From: a virus
DNA: 64,000 bases
Reading direction: 5' to 3' (one strand)
Virus record (IMG/VR): IMGVR_UViG_3300036846_001176
Location: 40,560 to 104,559 of that record
This document shows positions 24,622-34,778 of the stretch, piece by piece. A program made the translations under genes and the position numbers. The notes beneath the pieces are model-generated. The model had not been told where the DNA came from. It saw nothing but the letters and a program-made list of their open reading frames with translations, and searched no databases. Numbering within the stretch: position 1 is the stretch's first letter; each line of letters opens with the position of its first letter.

Positions 24622-25260
24622 ATGACCAGCTGGATCACGTCCGACGATATGAAGGCCTACCTCTGCGACGACACGATGGACGACGCGACCGCGCAGAAGA
24701 TCGCCGACGCCGCGACCGGCGCGGTGCAGGACTTCATCGTCCATGACCTCGAGCAGAACACCTTCACGGAGTTCTACACGACGAACAACACCGATTACAT
24801 CCTGCTCACCAACTTTCCGGTGGTCAGCATCGCTTCGGTGCAGATCACCGGGATCGGCGTGATCCAGCCCTTTACCATCGCCAATTTCGGCAGCTCGAAC
24901 GGCGGCTGGGTGATGGACGATCCCTACCTGTCACGGAAGCTGCGCTTTGCCGGCTACGGCAAGCTGCCGCGCTGCCAGATGCCGAACGTGCTAGTCACCT
25001 ACACCGCCGGCTACCCGATTGGCACACCACCCGACGTGAAATCGAGCCCGTTCTTCGTCGGCACCGGCATCCCCACCGCGGTCGACGAGGCGCTCAAGCT
25101 GACCGGCGCGGCCATCTACAACGCCCAGGCGGCGGACCCGAACCTTGCCGCCGAGAGCACGGTGGGTGTCTTCTCCGGGCAGTTCTACGCCACCGGCGTG
25201 GGTGCCGTGCCGCCCGGCGCGCGCTCACTGCTCGAGCCCTACATCTTCTACGCGCCATGA
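24622..25260 (+). CDS. head-tail connector (gp6/gp15-like adaptor)
   Basis: 212 residues. The N-terminus (WITSDDMKAYLCDDTMDDATAQ-type) is the short helical start common to HK97 gp6/SPP1 gp15-type adaptors that dock under the portal. The middle has a strand-loop region (TDYILLTNFPVVSIASVQIT) and VLVTYTAGYPIG, also typical of these adaptors, in which a Y-x-A-G-Y turn precedes the final helices. It follows the small post-capsid gene by one base and precedes the other neck proteins, matching conserved head-to-tail gene order. Confidence 0.8.
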   Translation: MTSWITSDDMKAYLCDDTMDDATAQKIADAATGAVQDFIVHDLEQNTFTEFYTTNNTDYILLTNFPVVSIASVQITGIGVIQPFTIANFGSSNGGWVMDDPYLSRKLRFAGYGKLPRCQMPNVLVTYTAGYPIGTPPDVKSSPFFVGTGIPTAVDEALKLTGAAIYNAQAADPNLAAESTVGVFSGQFYATGVGAVPPGARSLLEPYIFYAP

Positions 25261-25269
25261 GGCCCGCCC

Positions 25270-25974
25270 ATGGTCTGCCGTAACCGCTACGTTCAGAACC
25301 GCGTCGCCGTCCGCATGAAGCAGCGCGGCGAGCCGATCATCCTGCGCAGCGTCTCGATGCTGAACGGCCCCGAGCCGTTCCGGAACCCGCCCGACCTGTC
25401 GGACGACATCACCGTGACCGCCGGATCCATCACCAACGGTCAGGCGTTCATCGGCCTCGCCGGATCGACCATCACCGGGCGCCTGGTGCCGGGCGATCAG
25501 ATCCTGCTCGCCGATGTCCTGGCGACGACGCTCACCGTGCTGGCCATGCCGGACTGGGTGGCCACCGACGTCGATGGCATCCCCGAGGTCGATGCCAACG
25601 GCGATCCGGTGGTCGGCGAGCCGCTGATTTACTATTCGGACACGCTAGCCGCCGAGAACGGCTTCCCGGTGATCGCGGTCGAGGGGGTGGCTGATCCGAC
25701 CACCCTGCTCGATGCCGCGGTGGACGACATCGTCTTCGCCGCCGACCAGACCTGCTACGGCATCCAGATGTCGCGCCAGCAGATGGTCGAGATGGGCTGG
25801 GTGGAGATGGACAGCATCGGTGTCCAGTTGGCTGCGCAGGGCCTCGGGGACCTGCAGCCCAAGGTCAACGACCAGTTGATCTTCGGCGCCACCAACGACA
25901 TCCGCTCGATCATGTCGATCAACCGCCGCGCGATTGGCGGGGTGGCGTTCACGTTGCAGATCCAGGCGCGCTGA
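25270..25974 (+). CDS. neck or head-closure protein
   Basis: 234 residues starting MVCRNRYVQNRVAVRMKQRG. The N-terminal basic helix and RGEPIILR resemble stopper/head-closure proteins that plug the connector after packaging. A central part holds a small beta domain with ITGRLVPGDQILLAD; the C-terminus (NDQLIFGATNDIRSIMSINR) resembles the strand of stopper-type proteins. It lies between the adaptor and the HK97 gp10-like protein, exactly where a stopper is expected. Assignment is by order and general shape. Confidence 0.6.
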   Translation: MVCRNRYVQNRVAVRMKQRGEPIILRSVSMLNGPEPFRNPPDLSDDITVTAGSITNGQAFIGLAGSTITGRLVPGDQILLADVLATTLTVLAMPDWVATDVDGIPEVDANGDPVVGEPLIYYSDTLAAENGFPVIAVEGVADPTTLLDAAVDDIVFAADQTCYGIQMSRQQMVEMGWVEMDSIGVQLAAQGLGDLQPKVNDQLIFGATNDIRSIMSINRRAIGGVAFTLQIQAR

Positions 25975-25977
25975 TGC

Positions 25978-26397
25978 ATGCCGCCCGCCGACTTCTCCGT
26001 CAGTGTCGAGCGCTGGGTGAACCAGCGGCGCCCGCACGCCGAGGAGATCCGCATCGCGATCGCCGTGGAACTGGTGAACCGGGTGAAGGAACTGACGCCG
26101 GTCGACACCGGCTTCCTGCGCAGCAACTGGACGGCCATCAAAGCGGGCGATGCTCTGCCGATCGCCGGTGCCGTCCCGGATCCGCAAACCGCGTTGGCCG
26201 GCCTGACGCCGCGCGACCGGATCACGATCATCAATCCGACCCGTTACGCGAGGCGCATCAATTACGGCTTCGTCGGCGAGGACAGCGCCGGGCGGCACTA
26301 CCACCAGCAGGGCGCTCACATGCTCGAACAAGCCATGGCCGAGCTGCCGCAGATCGCCGAGCGGGTGCTCGCGCGTTACCAGCAGCCCGAGCGATGA
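25978..26397 (+). CDS. HK97 gp10-like tail completion protein
   Basis: 139 residues. The start of the domain reads VELVNRVKELTPVDTGFLRSNW; the TPVDTGxLRxxW motif is the hallmark of HK97 gp10-type neck/tail completion proteins. The remainder has NPTRYARRINYGF and a His-containing end of the sheet, then a final helix (MLEQAMAELPQIAERVL). It follows the stopper-like gene by three bases and precedes the tail terminator, in standard siphophage order. Confidence 0.85.
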   Translation: MPPADFSVSVERWVNQRRPHAEEIRIAIAVELVNRVKELTPVDTGFLRSNWTAIKAGDALPIAGAVPDPQTALAGLTPRDRITIINPTRYARRINYGFVGEDSAGRHYHQQGAHMLEQAMAELPQIAERVLARYQQPER

Positions 26398-26400
26398 GCC

Positions 26401-26835
26401 ATGGGCGCTGATATCCAACTCAGATATTTCGACGACGCGTTGAACGGCCTGCTCGCGGCCGCGCCGATCCCTGGCATTCCGCCCGAGCAGATCGCGTGGC
26501 CCGAAAAGACGTTCGTTCCGACCAAAGGACGACCCTACCTGCGCCCCGAAATGGCAGCCCGCCTGCGCCGGCCGATGGGCGTCGGGGCCGACAGCGTTCA
26601 GGAATGGACCGGAACGTTTCAGATCAGCGTGATGGTGCCACGCGACACCGGCACCCGGCTACAGAACGAAATCGCGTCGGCGCTGCTCCACGCCTACCCA
26701 CGCGGCCACTCGGTCACCACCCCGCAGGGGATCCTGGTGATCATCGTTTCGACGACGGTGCCTGCGGCAGTACCGTACGCCGACTGGATCAATTTGCCGG
26801 TCCAGATCGCGTGGTTCGCGCACGAGCCCCCTTAA
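26401..26835 (+). CDS. tail terminator protein (DUF4128-like)
   Basis: 144 residues. IAWPEKTFVPTKGRPYLRP near residue 40 and the later strand with WTGTFQISVMVPRDTGT fit the DUF4128/phage minor tail U-type terminators, which cap the tail tube and join it to the neck. Length fits the family. It starts three bases after the completion protein and lies just before the tail tube gene. Confidence 0.8.
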   Translation: MGADIQLRYFDDALNGLLAAAPIPGIPPEQIAWPEKTFVPTKGRPYLRPEMAARLRRPMGVGADSVQEWTGTFQISVMVPRDTGTRLQNEIASALLHAYPRGHSVTTPQGILVIIVSTTVPAAVPYADWINLPVQIAWFAHEPP

Positions 26836-26855
26836 CAAGCTGACGGAGACAGGCG

Positions 26856-28058
26856 ATGCCGACATTCGCAACTGGCGTAGCAAAACAAGTGGCCATCGCC
26901 GCCGAGGTGACCGAGGGCGTCAATCCCGTCACCGGCGGGAAATACCTGCGCCGCGTGTCCTCCGACCTGGCGATGAACAAGGACACCTACGAGAGCCAGG
27001 AAATCCTGGTCTCGCAGCAGATCCGCGACGCCCGCCACGGCGTGCACCGCCCGCAGGGCACCTTCGCCGGCCAGGTCTCGCCCGGGTCGTTCAACGACTT
27101 CTGGGAAGGCATCCTGCGCAACAACTTCATCGCCGGATCCTCGATGGGGCCGTCCAGCCTCGATCTCGATCCAGTAGCCGGCACGCTGACCCTGACCGGC
27201 GGCGGGTTGCTGGCCGCCGGCTTCAAGCGCCACGACGTGTTCCGGGTCACCGGGGCGGGCGCGCCGAACATCGCGATCAACAACGCCAACCTGCGGATCA
27301 CCGACCTGACCGATACGGTGATCACCAGCCGCGACATCCCGAAGATCACCGGCCTGACCGCCGGCTCGCTGGCCGGCATCACGGTCAAGGTGGTCGGCAA
27401 GAAGGTGTTCATGCCGCCCATCGGCGCGCTCTACAAGTCGTTCTCGATCGAGCACTACTTCAGCGATATCGGCCAGTCCGAACTGTTCGTCGGCTGCAAG
27501 TTCGGCCAGACCTCGATCGCGCTGCCGGCCACCGGGCTGGTGACCTTCAGCTCGCAGGTGATCGGCATGGACATGGTCCAGTCGCCCACCCAGCAGCTGA
27601 CCGCGCCGGCGCCGACCACCACCTCGACGTCGCTCGCCGCGGTCAACGGCCTGGTCGAATACAACGACCAGGACGTGGCGATCATCACCGGAATGAACAT
27701 CCAGCTGAACGGTGCGCTCGGCGCCGATCCGGTGGTGGGCAGCAACATCGTGCCGCACATCTTCCAGGGGCGGTTCCGGGTCACCGGCAACATGACCGCG
27801 CTCTTCATGGACGAGACGATGTTCAACACCTTCCTCAATGAGACCGAGGTTGGTGTCACCTTGATGCTGACCATGGGCTCGGGACCGAACGCGGACTTCA
27901 TGAATTTCATGATGCCGCGCGTGAAGCTGATGGGCTCGACCAAGTCGGATAGCGACATGGCGCTGATCCAGACCTTCAACTTCTCGGCCTTGGAGAACGT
28001 CACCTTCGAGCCGAACGGCGACATGAGCACCTTTGTGATCCAGGACAGCCTTGCGTGA
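26856..28058 (+). CDS. major tail tube protein
   Basis: 400 residues; GGAG lies before the ATG, and position after the terminator gene is standard. It begins with the conserved-looking N-terminus of siphophage tube proteins ([15 protein letters not shown], then [16 protein letters not shown]) and continues with a long beta-rich body. Sequences such as [20 protein letters not shown] and the [11 protein letters not shown] strand fit the tube fold. At 400 residues it is larger than minimal tube proteins and may carry an extra surface domain. It forms stacked hexamers around the tape measure. Its stop overlaps the next GTG start. Confidence 0.85.
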   Translation: MPTFATGVAKQVAIAAEVTEGVNPVTGGKYLRRVSSDLAMNKDTYESQEILVSQQIRDARHGVHRPQGTFAGQVSPGSFNDFWEGILRNNFIAGSSMGPSSLDLDPVAGTLTLTGGGLLAAGFKRHDVFRVTGAGAPNIAINNANLRITDLTDTVITSRDIPKITGLTAGSLAGITVKVVGKKVFMPPIGALYKSFSIEHYFSDIGQSELFVGCKFGQTSIALPATGLVTFSSQVIGMDMVQSPTQQLTAPAPTTTSTSLAAVNGLVEYNDQDVAIITGMNIQLNGALGADPVVGSNIVPHIFQGRFRVTGNMTALFMDETMFNTFLNETEVGVTLMLTMGSGPNADFMNFMMPRVKLMGSTKSDSDMALIQTFNFSALENVTFEPNGDMSTFVIQDSLA

Positions 28059-30616
28059 TTTCAGGGCCGGACCCGGACGAGGAAGCGGCCGGTAGCGCCG
28101 AGCCGGCTGGCGAGCCGGCTCCCGAAACACCGACCCAGCACGTTGGGCCCATTGTTCAGCCGAGCGCGCCGATGTCGCGCCCGGCGGCGTGGGTCGGCGA
28201 TGGCGTGGCGCTGCCGCACTGGCTGACCGCCGGCGCCGTCCCGATCGACCCGACCATCATCACCGGTCAGGACCGCATGCTCCTCGAGCATGGCGAGGAC
28301 TACACCCGGTATTACTGCACCCTTGATGATCTCGGGGGATTTGGCGGCGGCGGAACCGGCCCGCGCGGGCCGCCGGGTCCGCCCGGACCGCTCGGGCCGG
28401 TAGGCCCGCAAGGCGCGCAAGGCCTCACCGGTGCCACTGGGATGACCGGCCTGGCCGGCCAGACCGGGCCGCAGGGCGCGACCGGCCTGCAAGGCCCACA
28501 AGGGCCGCAGGGCAACCCTGGACCGACCGGACCGCAGGGGATCGATGGCCCCGCCGGCATCACAGGGCCGCCGGGTCCGGTGGGGCCGGCAGGGCCGCAA
28601 GGTGCCACCGGGTTGACCGGTGCGGAGGGACCGGAAGGGCCGGTTGGTCCGCCGGGTGCGGGCGCGCAAGGGGATCCCGGACCGACCGGGCCGCAAGGCG
28701 ATGTCGGCCCACCAGGTGCCACCGGGCCACAAGGGGCGCCCGGTCCGATCGGTGCGACCGGCCTCGCGGGACCGAAAGGCGATCCCGGCTCGCCAGGACT
28801 GACGGGTCCACCTGGTCCGCAGGGCGACCCCGGGCCGACTGGCCCGCAAGGCAATGTCGGACCGCCGGGTGCCACAGGCGCTGACGGAGCGACGGGTCCG
28901 ATCGGCCCGACGGGTGCCACCGGGCTGACTGGCGCCGATGGTCCTGCTGGCGCCCAGGGCCCGCCTGGCACGGGCGCGCAGGGGGATCCCGGGCCGATCG
29001 GGCCGCAAGGGATCGACGGACCGCCTGGTGCGACCGGGCCTGCCGGCCCTCCCGGACCGACCGGCGCCACCGGCCTGACCGGCGTACAGGGCAACGACGG
29101 CCCCGCGGGTTTGACCGGGCCCGCGGGACCGCAGGGCGATCCTGGCCCGGCTGGGCCGCAGGGCGCTACGGGTCCTGCCGGGCCTATCGGTGCCGATGGT
29201 CCGGCTGGTCCTCAAGGACCGACCGGCGCCACCGGATTGACCGGGCCTGCCGGACCTGTCGGGCCCGCGGGACCACAAGGGCCACCCGGAACCGGCGACG
29301 GCACAGGGACGGAGGGTCCGCCCGGACCCGCTGGACCGCAGGGCGATCCTGGACCAGCAGGGCCCACGGGGCCTATCGGCCCAACCGGCGCGACCGGTCT
29401 CACTGGGGCACAGGGCAACGATGGCCCTCAGGGGCCGGCGGGTCCGACCGGTGCCACCGGCGCGCAAGGGCCAGCCGGACCAGCGGGGGCGCAAGGCGAC
29501 GTCGGCCCGGCGGGATCGCAGGGCGACGCTGGACCAGTTGGCCCGACCGGCGCCACCGGATTGACCGGCGTGGCCGGTCCTGCGGGTCCGCAGGGGCCGC
29601 CCGGCGTCGGCACCCAGGGCGATCCTGGACCGGCCGGTCCGCAGGGGATCGATGGACCACCCGGCGCCACTGGCCCAGCGGGACCAGCAGGCCAGACCGG
29701 CGCGACCGGCCTGACTGGCGCGCAAGGCAACAATGGACCCCAAGGGCCAGTTGGTCCGACCGGCGCCACCGGGGCGCAGGGGCTTACGGGACCGAAGGGC
29801 GATCAGGGTCTGACAGGGGCGACGGGTGCGGTCGGTGCGACCGGACCGGCCGGCCCGACTGGCGCGACGGGTGCCACCGGGGTGGCCGGTCCTGCGGGTC
29901 CACAAGGGCCGCCCGGCACCGGCATACAGGGACCAGTTGGACCGGCAGGCCCACAGGGGATCGATGGCCCAGCAGGCGCCACGGGTCCGGCCGGCCCAAT
30001 TGGTTTAACCGGTGCCACTGGCCTGACCGGCGCAAAGGGCGATCCTGGCGCCACCGGGCCGCAGGGAGTGAAGGGCGATACGGGTGCCACCGGCGCAACC
30101 GGATCGCAGGGGGTGCAAGGCCCGCAAGGCGTGCAGGGCACGACAGGCGCCACCGGGCCCGCGGGGCCGACCGGCGCCACCGGCTTAACCGGACCTGTCG
30201 GGCCACAAGGGCCGCAGGGACCGCAGGGCGATCCCGCACAGATCATCGCCGGCAACGGCTTGACCATGACCGGCAGCACGATCGACGTGGTCGGCACCGC
30301 CAACCGGATCGTGGTTGCCGCGGACAGCATCGATATTGCCAGCACCTATGTCGGGCAGACCTCGATCACCACCGTCGGCACGATCGGCACCGGCACGTGG
30401 CAGGGCACCGTGGTCGGCGTGCCGTATGGCGGATCGGGAGCGACGACGCTAAGCGGCTACCTGAAGGGCAATGGCACGGCGGCGTTCACCGGCGTTAGCA
30501 GCATTCCGAACACCGACGTCAGCGGGCTCGGCTCGATGAGCACGCAAGGCGCGGGTGCGGTGGCAATCACCGGCGGCACAATCGATGGGGTCACGCTGGA
30601 CGGCGGCGTGTTTTAG
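28055..30616 (+). CDS. collagen-like tail fibre
   Basis: 853 residues, GTG start in the previous stop. Residues 1-98 are a Pro/Glu-rich leader plus a small domain ([14 protein letters not shown]). About residues 99-726 are Gly-X-Y triplets, more than 200 of them, dominated by GPQ, GPA, GAT and GPT, and interrupted about every 30-60 residues by GTGAQ-type kinks. The last 120 residues are a beta-rich tail ([20 protein letters not shown]) as found in phage fibre trimers. It would form a collagen-like triple helix on a tail fibre. Bacteria lack prolyl hydroxylase for stability, so high Pro/Thr content is expected. Confidence 0.85.
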   Translation: MISGPDPDEEAAGSAEPAGEPAPETPTQHVGPIVQPSAPMSRPAAWVGDGVALPHWLTAGAVPIDPTIITGQDRMLLEHGEDYTRYYCTLDDLGGFGGGGTGPRGPPGPPGPLGPVGPQGAQGLTGATGMTGLAGQTGPQGATGLQGPQGPQGNPGPTGPQGIDGPAGITGPPGPVGPAGPQGATGLTGAEGPEGPVGPPGAGAQGDPGPTGPQGDVGPPGATGPQGAPGPIGATGLAGPKGDPGSPGLTGPPGPQGDPGPTGPQGNVGPPGATGADGATGPIGPTGATGLTGADGPAGAQGPPGTGAQGDPGPIGPQGIDGPPGATGPAGPPGPTGATGLTGVQGNDGPAGLTGPAGPQGDPGPAGPQGATGPAGPIGADGPAGPQGPTGATGLTGPAGPVGPAGPQGPPGTGDGTGTEGPPGPAGPQGDPGPAGPTGPIGPTGATGLTGAQGNDGPQGPAGPTGATGAQGPAGPAGAQGDVGPAGSQGDAGPVGPTGATGLTGVAGPAGPQGPPGVGTQGDPGPAGPQGIDGPPGATGPAGPAGQTGATGLTGAQGNNGPQGPVGPTGATGAQGLTGPKGDQGLTGATGAVGATGPAGPTGATGATGVAGPAGPQGPPGTGIQGPVGPAGPQGIDGPAGATGPAGPIGLTGATGLTGAKGDPGATGPQGVKGDTGATGATGSQGVQGPQGVQGTTGATGPAGPTGATGLTGPVGPQGPQGPQGDPAQIIAGNGLTMTGSTIDVVGTANRIVVAADSIDIASTYVGQTSITTVGTIGTGTWQGTVVGVPYGGSGATTLSGYLKGNGTAAFTGVSSIPNTDVSGLGSMSTQGAGAVAITGGTIDGVTLDGGVF

Positions 30617-30618
30617 CG

Positions 30619-32667
30619 ATGACGGACGTCCTGCGCATTAAGCGACGGCTGACGGGCGCGGCGGGCGCGCCATCGGCACTGGCCAACGCCGAGCTTGCCT
30701 ACAACGAGCTCGACGACACGCTCTATTACGGCAAGGGCGGCAGCGCGGCCGCGGCGGCCAGCATCCTGGCCATCGCGGGGCCCGGCAAATTTGCCACCCT
30801 GCTCTCGCCGGGGTTCGGCGGTGTACCAACCGCGCCCACTGCGGCGCCTGGCACCAACACGACGCAGCTCGCAACGACCGCCTTCGTTATCGCCAACGCT
30901 TCGGCGGGCGCAAATTTCGGCGCACCACCGCCGATCGGCAATGTGACGCCGAACACCGGTGCGTTCACCACGATCAATGCGAGCGGGCGCGTCACGCTCG
31001 CGATCGCGACCGCCAACACAAACAGTCCATCGCTGACATTCCAGACGGCCGGCAACGGCACCGATGCGAACATCTGGGATTTCAATATCCAAGGCCTGGC
31101 GCTCTACGGCCGTTTGATCAACGACGCCTACGGCGTTGCCACCAACTGGCTCACCGTCACCCGTTCCGGCATGACGGTCAGCAGCATCTCGCTGAACGGT
31201 GCGCTGTACGTCAACAACGCGACCATCCAGCAGCTTGCCGCGACGGCGCCGTTGCTTCGGCATAACGTCAGCAACGGCGCCGCCGACGCCAAGATCTTCG
31301 ACGTCGTTACCCAGACTGGCAGCACCATCCTTCGTTTTGTGAACGACACCGGCGCGCAGGCTTACAACTGGCTGGTTGCCTACCGCTCGGGCTACACCTG
31401 CACGTCGCTCGTGCTCACCGCGTCGGCGATCACGCTCAGCGGCCCCACGACAGTGGCGGGAGCCCTCGCAAGCACCAGCACCATCGGCGTCTCCAGCAAC
31501 GGCGGCGCGAACGGCTACGCCACCTTGCAGCCGGGCGACGCCTCGCACAGCGGCTACGTAGCGTTCTGGAATACTGCCGGCACGCGCGTGGGCTACATCG
31601 GCTTTGTCGTCGCCGGCGGCTTGATTAATTTCAACGCTTCCGAAGGCGGTACCACCGGGGTAACCCTCACGGGCAACCTCGGTGTCAGCGGCACCGCGAC
31701 CATCGCCGGGACTTTTACCGCCAACGCCGGCTCAATCCTCCAAGCGTCCATCTCACACAACGTCGCCGGCACCGTGATGTACAGCCAGTACGTCACCAAC
31801 GGCGCCGCCGACGCCAAATACGCAGAGATCTATACGAACAGCGCCAGCACGACCGTCTGGCGTTTCATGAACGACGCCTACAACGCGGGCTACGCGTGGA
31901 TGCAGGTCGGCCGCGCTGGCTACCAATGCAATAGCATTTCGTTCACCAGCACGGGCAACATCACCCTCAACTGCCCGAACGTCATGCCCAGCACCAACAT
32001 CCTCGTCGGCGCCGCAGTGTATTTTGGCTATGCGACATACGGCGCGTCCTACATCACCAACGATGCCACCTACGGCTACTTCAATTGGATGTCGAACTAT
32101 TATTTCCGCATGAACCGCGGCACCGGCATCACCGAATGGATCGGCGCCGGCGCCGTCATCCTGACGCTGTACCCCGCGGGCGGCCTCTACGCAGCCGGCT
32201 CGCAGCCGGGCTCGCTCAGCAACATCTCGGTCTTCTATAACGGTGGCGTCGCGAACGGCTGGTCCAATGCCGTCAACTGGGCATGGAACAGCGCGCAGGG
32301 CCTCATCGGGTCGGCTTTCTACGCGAGCTCCGACCGGCGACTGAAGAGTGACATCCGGCCGATCGAAGACGCGATCGCCCTGGCGTGGATCCAGCAGGCG
32401 CGCCCGGTCACCTTCGTGAAGGAAGGCCGGGCCAGCAGCGGCTTCATCGCCCAGGAAGAGCTGGAAACCGTGCGCGGCGCCTCGGTCACCTTCATCGACA
32501 GTCCGGATCCGCTATTCGCCGAAGGCGACGGCCGCGTGCCGCCCGGCATCAAGCTGCTGAAGAACTACGAAGATGATATCGCCTACATCACCCGCGCAAT
32601 GCAGATCATGATGGCGGAGAACGCGGCAATGGCCGCGCGCATTGCAACGCTGGAGGCGCGCCTCTGA
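30619..32667 (+). CDS. tail fibre with S74 chaperone domain
   Basis: 682 residues. The N-terminus (LRIKRRLTGAAGAPSALANA, then ELAYNELDDTLYYGKG) is a widespread fibre attachment module. The middle has three related units of about 60 residues (near 149, 213 and 393), each with an N-G-A-A-D-A or T-D-A-N start, an R-x-x-N-D core and a Y/T-rich beta part. The C-terminus (from about 568) has SDRRLKSDIRPIEDAI, the Ser-Lys catalytic signature of Peptidase_S74, an intramolecular chaperone that cleaves itself off after trimer folding, and ends in a coiled coil. It follows the collagen-like gene by two bases. Confidence 0.9.
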   Translation: MTDVLRIKRRLTGAAGAPSALANAELAYNELDDTLYYGKGGSAAAAASILAIAGPGKFATLLSPGFGGVPTAPTAAPGTNTTQLATTAFVIANASAGANFGAPPPIGNVTPNTGAFTTINASGRVTLAIATANTNSPSLTFQTAGNGTDANIWDFNIQGLALYGRLINDAYGVATNWLTVTRSGMTVSSISLNGALYVNNATIQQLAATAPLLRHNVSNGAADAKIFDVVTQTGSTILRFVNDTGAQAYNWLVAYRSGYTCTSLVLTASAITLSGPTTVAGALASTSTIGVSSNGGANGYATLQPGDASHSGYVAFWNTAGTRVGYIGFVVAGGLINFNASEGGTTGVTLTGNLGVSGTATIAGTFTANAGSILQASISHNVAGTVMYSQYVTNGAADAKYAEIYTNSASTTVWRFMNDAYNAGYAWMQVGRAGYQCNSISFTSTGNITLNCPNVMPSTNILVGAAVYFGYATYGASYITNDATYGYFNWMSNYYFRMNRGTGITEWIGAGAVILTLYPAGGLYAAGSQPGSLSNISVFYNGGVANGWSNAVNWAWNSAQGLIGSAFYASSDRRLKSDIRPIEDAIALAWIQQARPVTFVKEGRASSGFIAQEELETVRGASVTFIDSPDPLFAEGDGRVPPGIKLLKNYEDDIAYITRAMQIMMAENAAMAARIATLEARL

Positions 32668-33038
32668 TGGCCGAATATTCCCACAGCCACATGGACGACT
32701 GGGTGGTGCACAACGAGCAAGGCTCGCTCGTGCCGATCACCGACCCGGACTACGTGGCCTGGCTCGAAGCCGGCGGCGTGCCCGATCCCTATGTTCCGCT
32801 CCCGGACAACATAACGCCGAACCCGATGGACAACCCGCATTTCAGGCTCGACACCGGCGTCCAAGGCGCAGTGACGGCATGGAACGCAAACACGCCACAG
32901 GCCGCGCCAGGCGGTGGCGGCGGTGGCCAGGGCGGGCTGTCGGTCGAGGAACGGCTGACCAGGCTGGAAGCCAGCCTCACCGCCATGGCACAAGGGCAGG
33001 GACTGTCCACCAACGCCCCCGTCACCATGAAGACATGA
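32667..33038 (+). CDS. small fibre-cassette protein with Gly linker and coiled coil
   Basis: 123 residues; ATG overlaps the previous stop (TGATG). Residues 1-80 are a small acidic domain (HMDDWVVHNEQGSL, DYVAWLEAGG), then a GGGGGG linker, then a helix (LSVEERLTRLEASLTAMA). It resembles small fibre assembly or adaptor proteins by position and size only. Translation is coupled to the S74 fibre gene. Confidence 0.65.
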   Translation: MAEYSHSHMDDWVVHNEQGSLVPITDPDYVAWLEAGGVPDPYVPLPDNITPNPMDNPHFRLDTGVQGAVTAWNANTPQAAPGGGGGGQGGLSVEERLTRLEASLTAMAQGQGLSTNAPVTMKT

Positions 33039-33045
33039 GGCACCG

Positions 33046-33261
33046 ATGCAACCGCAGCCGATCCAGATCGAAGCCACGCAGGAGATGACGATCACCCTGC
33101 AGGCGCAGGAGTGGCAGATCGTCATGGAGGCCCTGGCCGAACGGCCATTCAAGATAGCGGCCCCGCTGATCCAGAAGTTCAACCAGCAGTTCGAGGCCGT
33201 GACCCAGCCGGCCGCGCCAAAGACCAACGGCGCCCAGGACCCGGCAGCTCCGCCGCACTGA
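33046..33261 (+). CDS. small helical protein of the fibre cassette
   Basis: 71 residues. An N-terminal polar helix is followed by QAQEWQIVMEALAERPFKIA and a helix ending in FNQQFEAV, then a Pro/Ala tail. The EWQ-x-V-x-x-ALAE-x-P pattern occurs in many small phage proteins of unknown role. Its stop overlaps the start of the next gene (TGATG). Confidence 0.65.
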   Translation: MQPQPIQIEATQEMTITLQAQEWQIVMEALAERPFKIAAPLIQKFNQQFEAVTQPAAPKTNGAQDPAAPPH

Positions 33262-34778
33262 TGGCCGACTGGTACGTCTCCTCGGTGAATTACAATACGC
33301 TGCCGGTGTGGCAGGCCTCGACGCCCTATGCCGTTGGCCAGATCATCCGCCCCACCGCGCCGCAGGCCTACCGGCTCTACCCGCAGCGCTGCACCGTGGC
33401 GGGAACCTCCGCAGCGACCGAACCGACCTGGCCCACCACAATTGGCGGAACCGTGGTTTCCGGTGGCGCCACGTTCCAGAACATCCACTCCCAGGTGACG
33501 GCCTGGGGCTGGAATGCCGCGACCGGCAATCTCTACACATTGTCACAGTCAGGTGGCGGCGGCCCGGTGGCGGGGGACCGGATTTTTGTCGCGAACGATC
33601 ACGCCGACAGTTTTTCAGCAACCTATCTGCAACTGGCTCCCGCCGGCGCCGGCACCACTCTGGTCATTTCCGTCAACCGCGCCGGCAACGTGCCACCGAC
33701 GGTGGCCGACGAAGTCGCTGGCGCCACCATCACCCTGACGGCCGCCAACAACGTACTCGACTGCGTGTCGAACATGTACTGGCAGGGGTTCACCATAAAC
33801 TGCCAAGGGACCGCGGCGGTCTTTCTGCTTTATACCGGCCAGAAACAGAACTACTTCAGGAACTGTGCCTTCATCCTTGGCGCCAGCATGACCCGTATCG
33901 ACGTCGATAACCCCGGTCGGGTGGTGTTCGACAACACGACGGTGCAGTTCGGCGCCACCACCCAGTATATCGGCGCCACCGCCGGATATCCGTTCGATTT
34001 TCTCTGGATCAACACGCCAGCGGCGATCCAGGGCGGCATCATACCGGCGGCATTGTTCTTAAAAGGCGCGGGCTCTAACGGCTCCAACCTCTTCACATGT
34101 CGCGGGGTTGACCTGAGCGCTGTCACCGGATCGCTGGTCAATTCTGCAACAAGCGGCAGCTACTCGAAGGTGCTTTTCGACAGCTGCCTGATCGCGCCAG
34201 GGGTTGTCCGCCTCGGTCCTACCTTCTCCGCCACGCCGACCGATGAGGCCGAACTGATCAATTGCTTTGACGGCGCCAGCATCCTCAACGAGCGCCATAC
34301 CTGGGCGGGCGATCTGACGCTCAACCGCTCCACGGTCATGGTCGGCGGCGCGCAGGACGATCTTGGCATCTATTCCATGCAGATGGTTTCCTCGTCGCGG
34401 ACCGATCGCCTTGGCGTGCCGCTGAGCAGCTTCTGGCTCGATGTCGAGAACACCCAGCTCAACACGACGCGCACCGCGACCATCGAGTTCATTTCCAGCC
34501 TCGCCCTGAACAGCGGCGATATCAGCGTGCTGCTGGAATTCCAGCCGACCGCCGGTTCGTCGGCGGCGGGGTTCGTCAACTCGGCACCCTCGCCGCTCAG
34601 CACGCTGGTCGTTCTCGCGACATCGTCGGCAGCCTGGAACAACCAGCCGGCCACGCCGGTCAGGCAGAACATCGCGCTCAACTTCACGCCGCGGCAGGCC
34701 GGGCGGTTGCGCGCGCAGGTGCGTCTTGCCAGGCCATCGACCACGGTGTGGGTCAACCCGATCATCGTGGTGACCTGA
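33261..34778 (+). CDS. tail-associated beta-helix-like protein, copy 1
   Basis: 505 residues starting MADWYVSSVNYNTLPVWQAS. The front module (YAVGQIIRPTAPQAYRLYPQ, then TTIGGTVVSGGATFQNI) is found at the head of many phage tail proteins and probably forms a small beta domain. The rest is rich in Asn/Thr/Gly strands (LINTP, VTGSLVNSATSGSYSKVLFD), as in beta-solenoids. The last 30 residues (GRLRAQVRLARPSTTVWVNP) recur in the next gene. I see no carbohydrate-active residues. It probably binds or decorates the fibre or capsid. ATG 33261 is chosen because a longer frame from 33111 overlaps the preceding gene. Confidence 0.75.
   Translation: MADWYVSSVNYNTLPVWQASTPYAVGQIIRPTAPQAYRLYPQRCTVAGTSAATEPTWPTTIGGTVVSGGATFQNIHSQVTAWGWNAATGNLYTLSQSGGGGPVAGDRIFVANDHADSFSATYLQLAPAGAGTTLVISVNRAGNVPPTVADEVAGATITLTAANNVLDCVSNMYWQGFTINCQGTAAVFLLYTGQKQNYFRNCAFILGASMTRIDVDNPGRVVFDNTTVQFGATTQYIGATAGYPFDFLWINTPAAIQGGIIPAALFLKGAGSNGSNLFTCRGVDLSAVTGSLVNSATSGSYSKVLFDSCLIAPGVVRLGPTFSATPTDEAELINCFDGASILNERHTWAGDLTLNRSTVMVGGAQDDLGIYSMQMVSSSRTDRLGVPLSSFWLDVENTQLNTTRTATIEFISSLALNSGDISVLLEFQPTAGSSAAGFVNSAPSPLSTLVVLATSSAAWNNQPATPVRQNIALNFTPRQAGRLRAQVRLARPSTTVWVNPIIVVT

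Noticed and set aside
28061-29905. 614-codon minus-strand frame opposite the collagen-like gene
   Set aside because: A by-product of the Gly-X-Y repeat read backwards; no independent evidence.
28350-30235. Regular repeats that could look like a CRISPR array
   Set aside because: They are coding triplet repeats of a collagen-like protein with no constant-length spacers. No cas genes are present.
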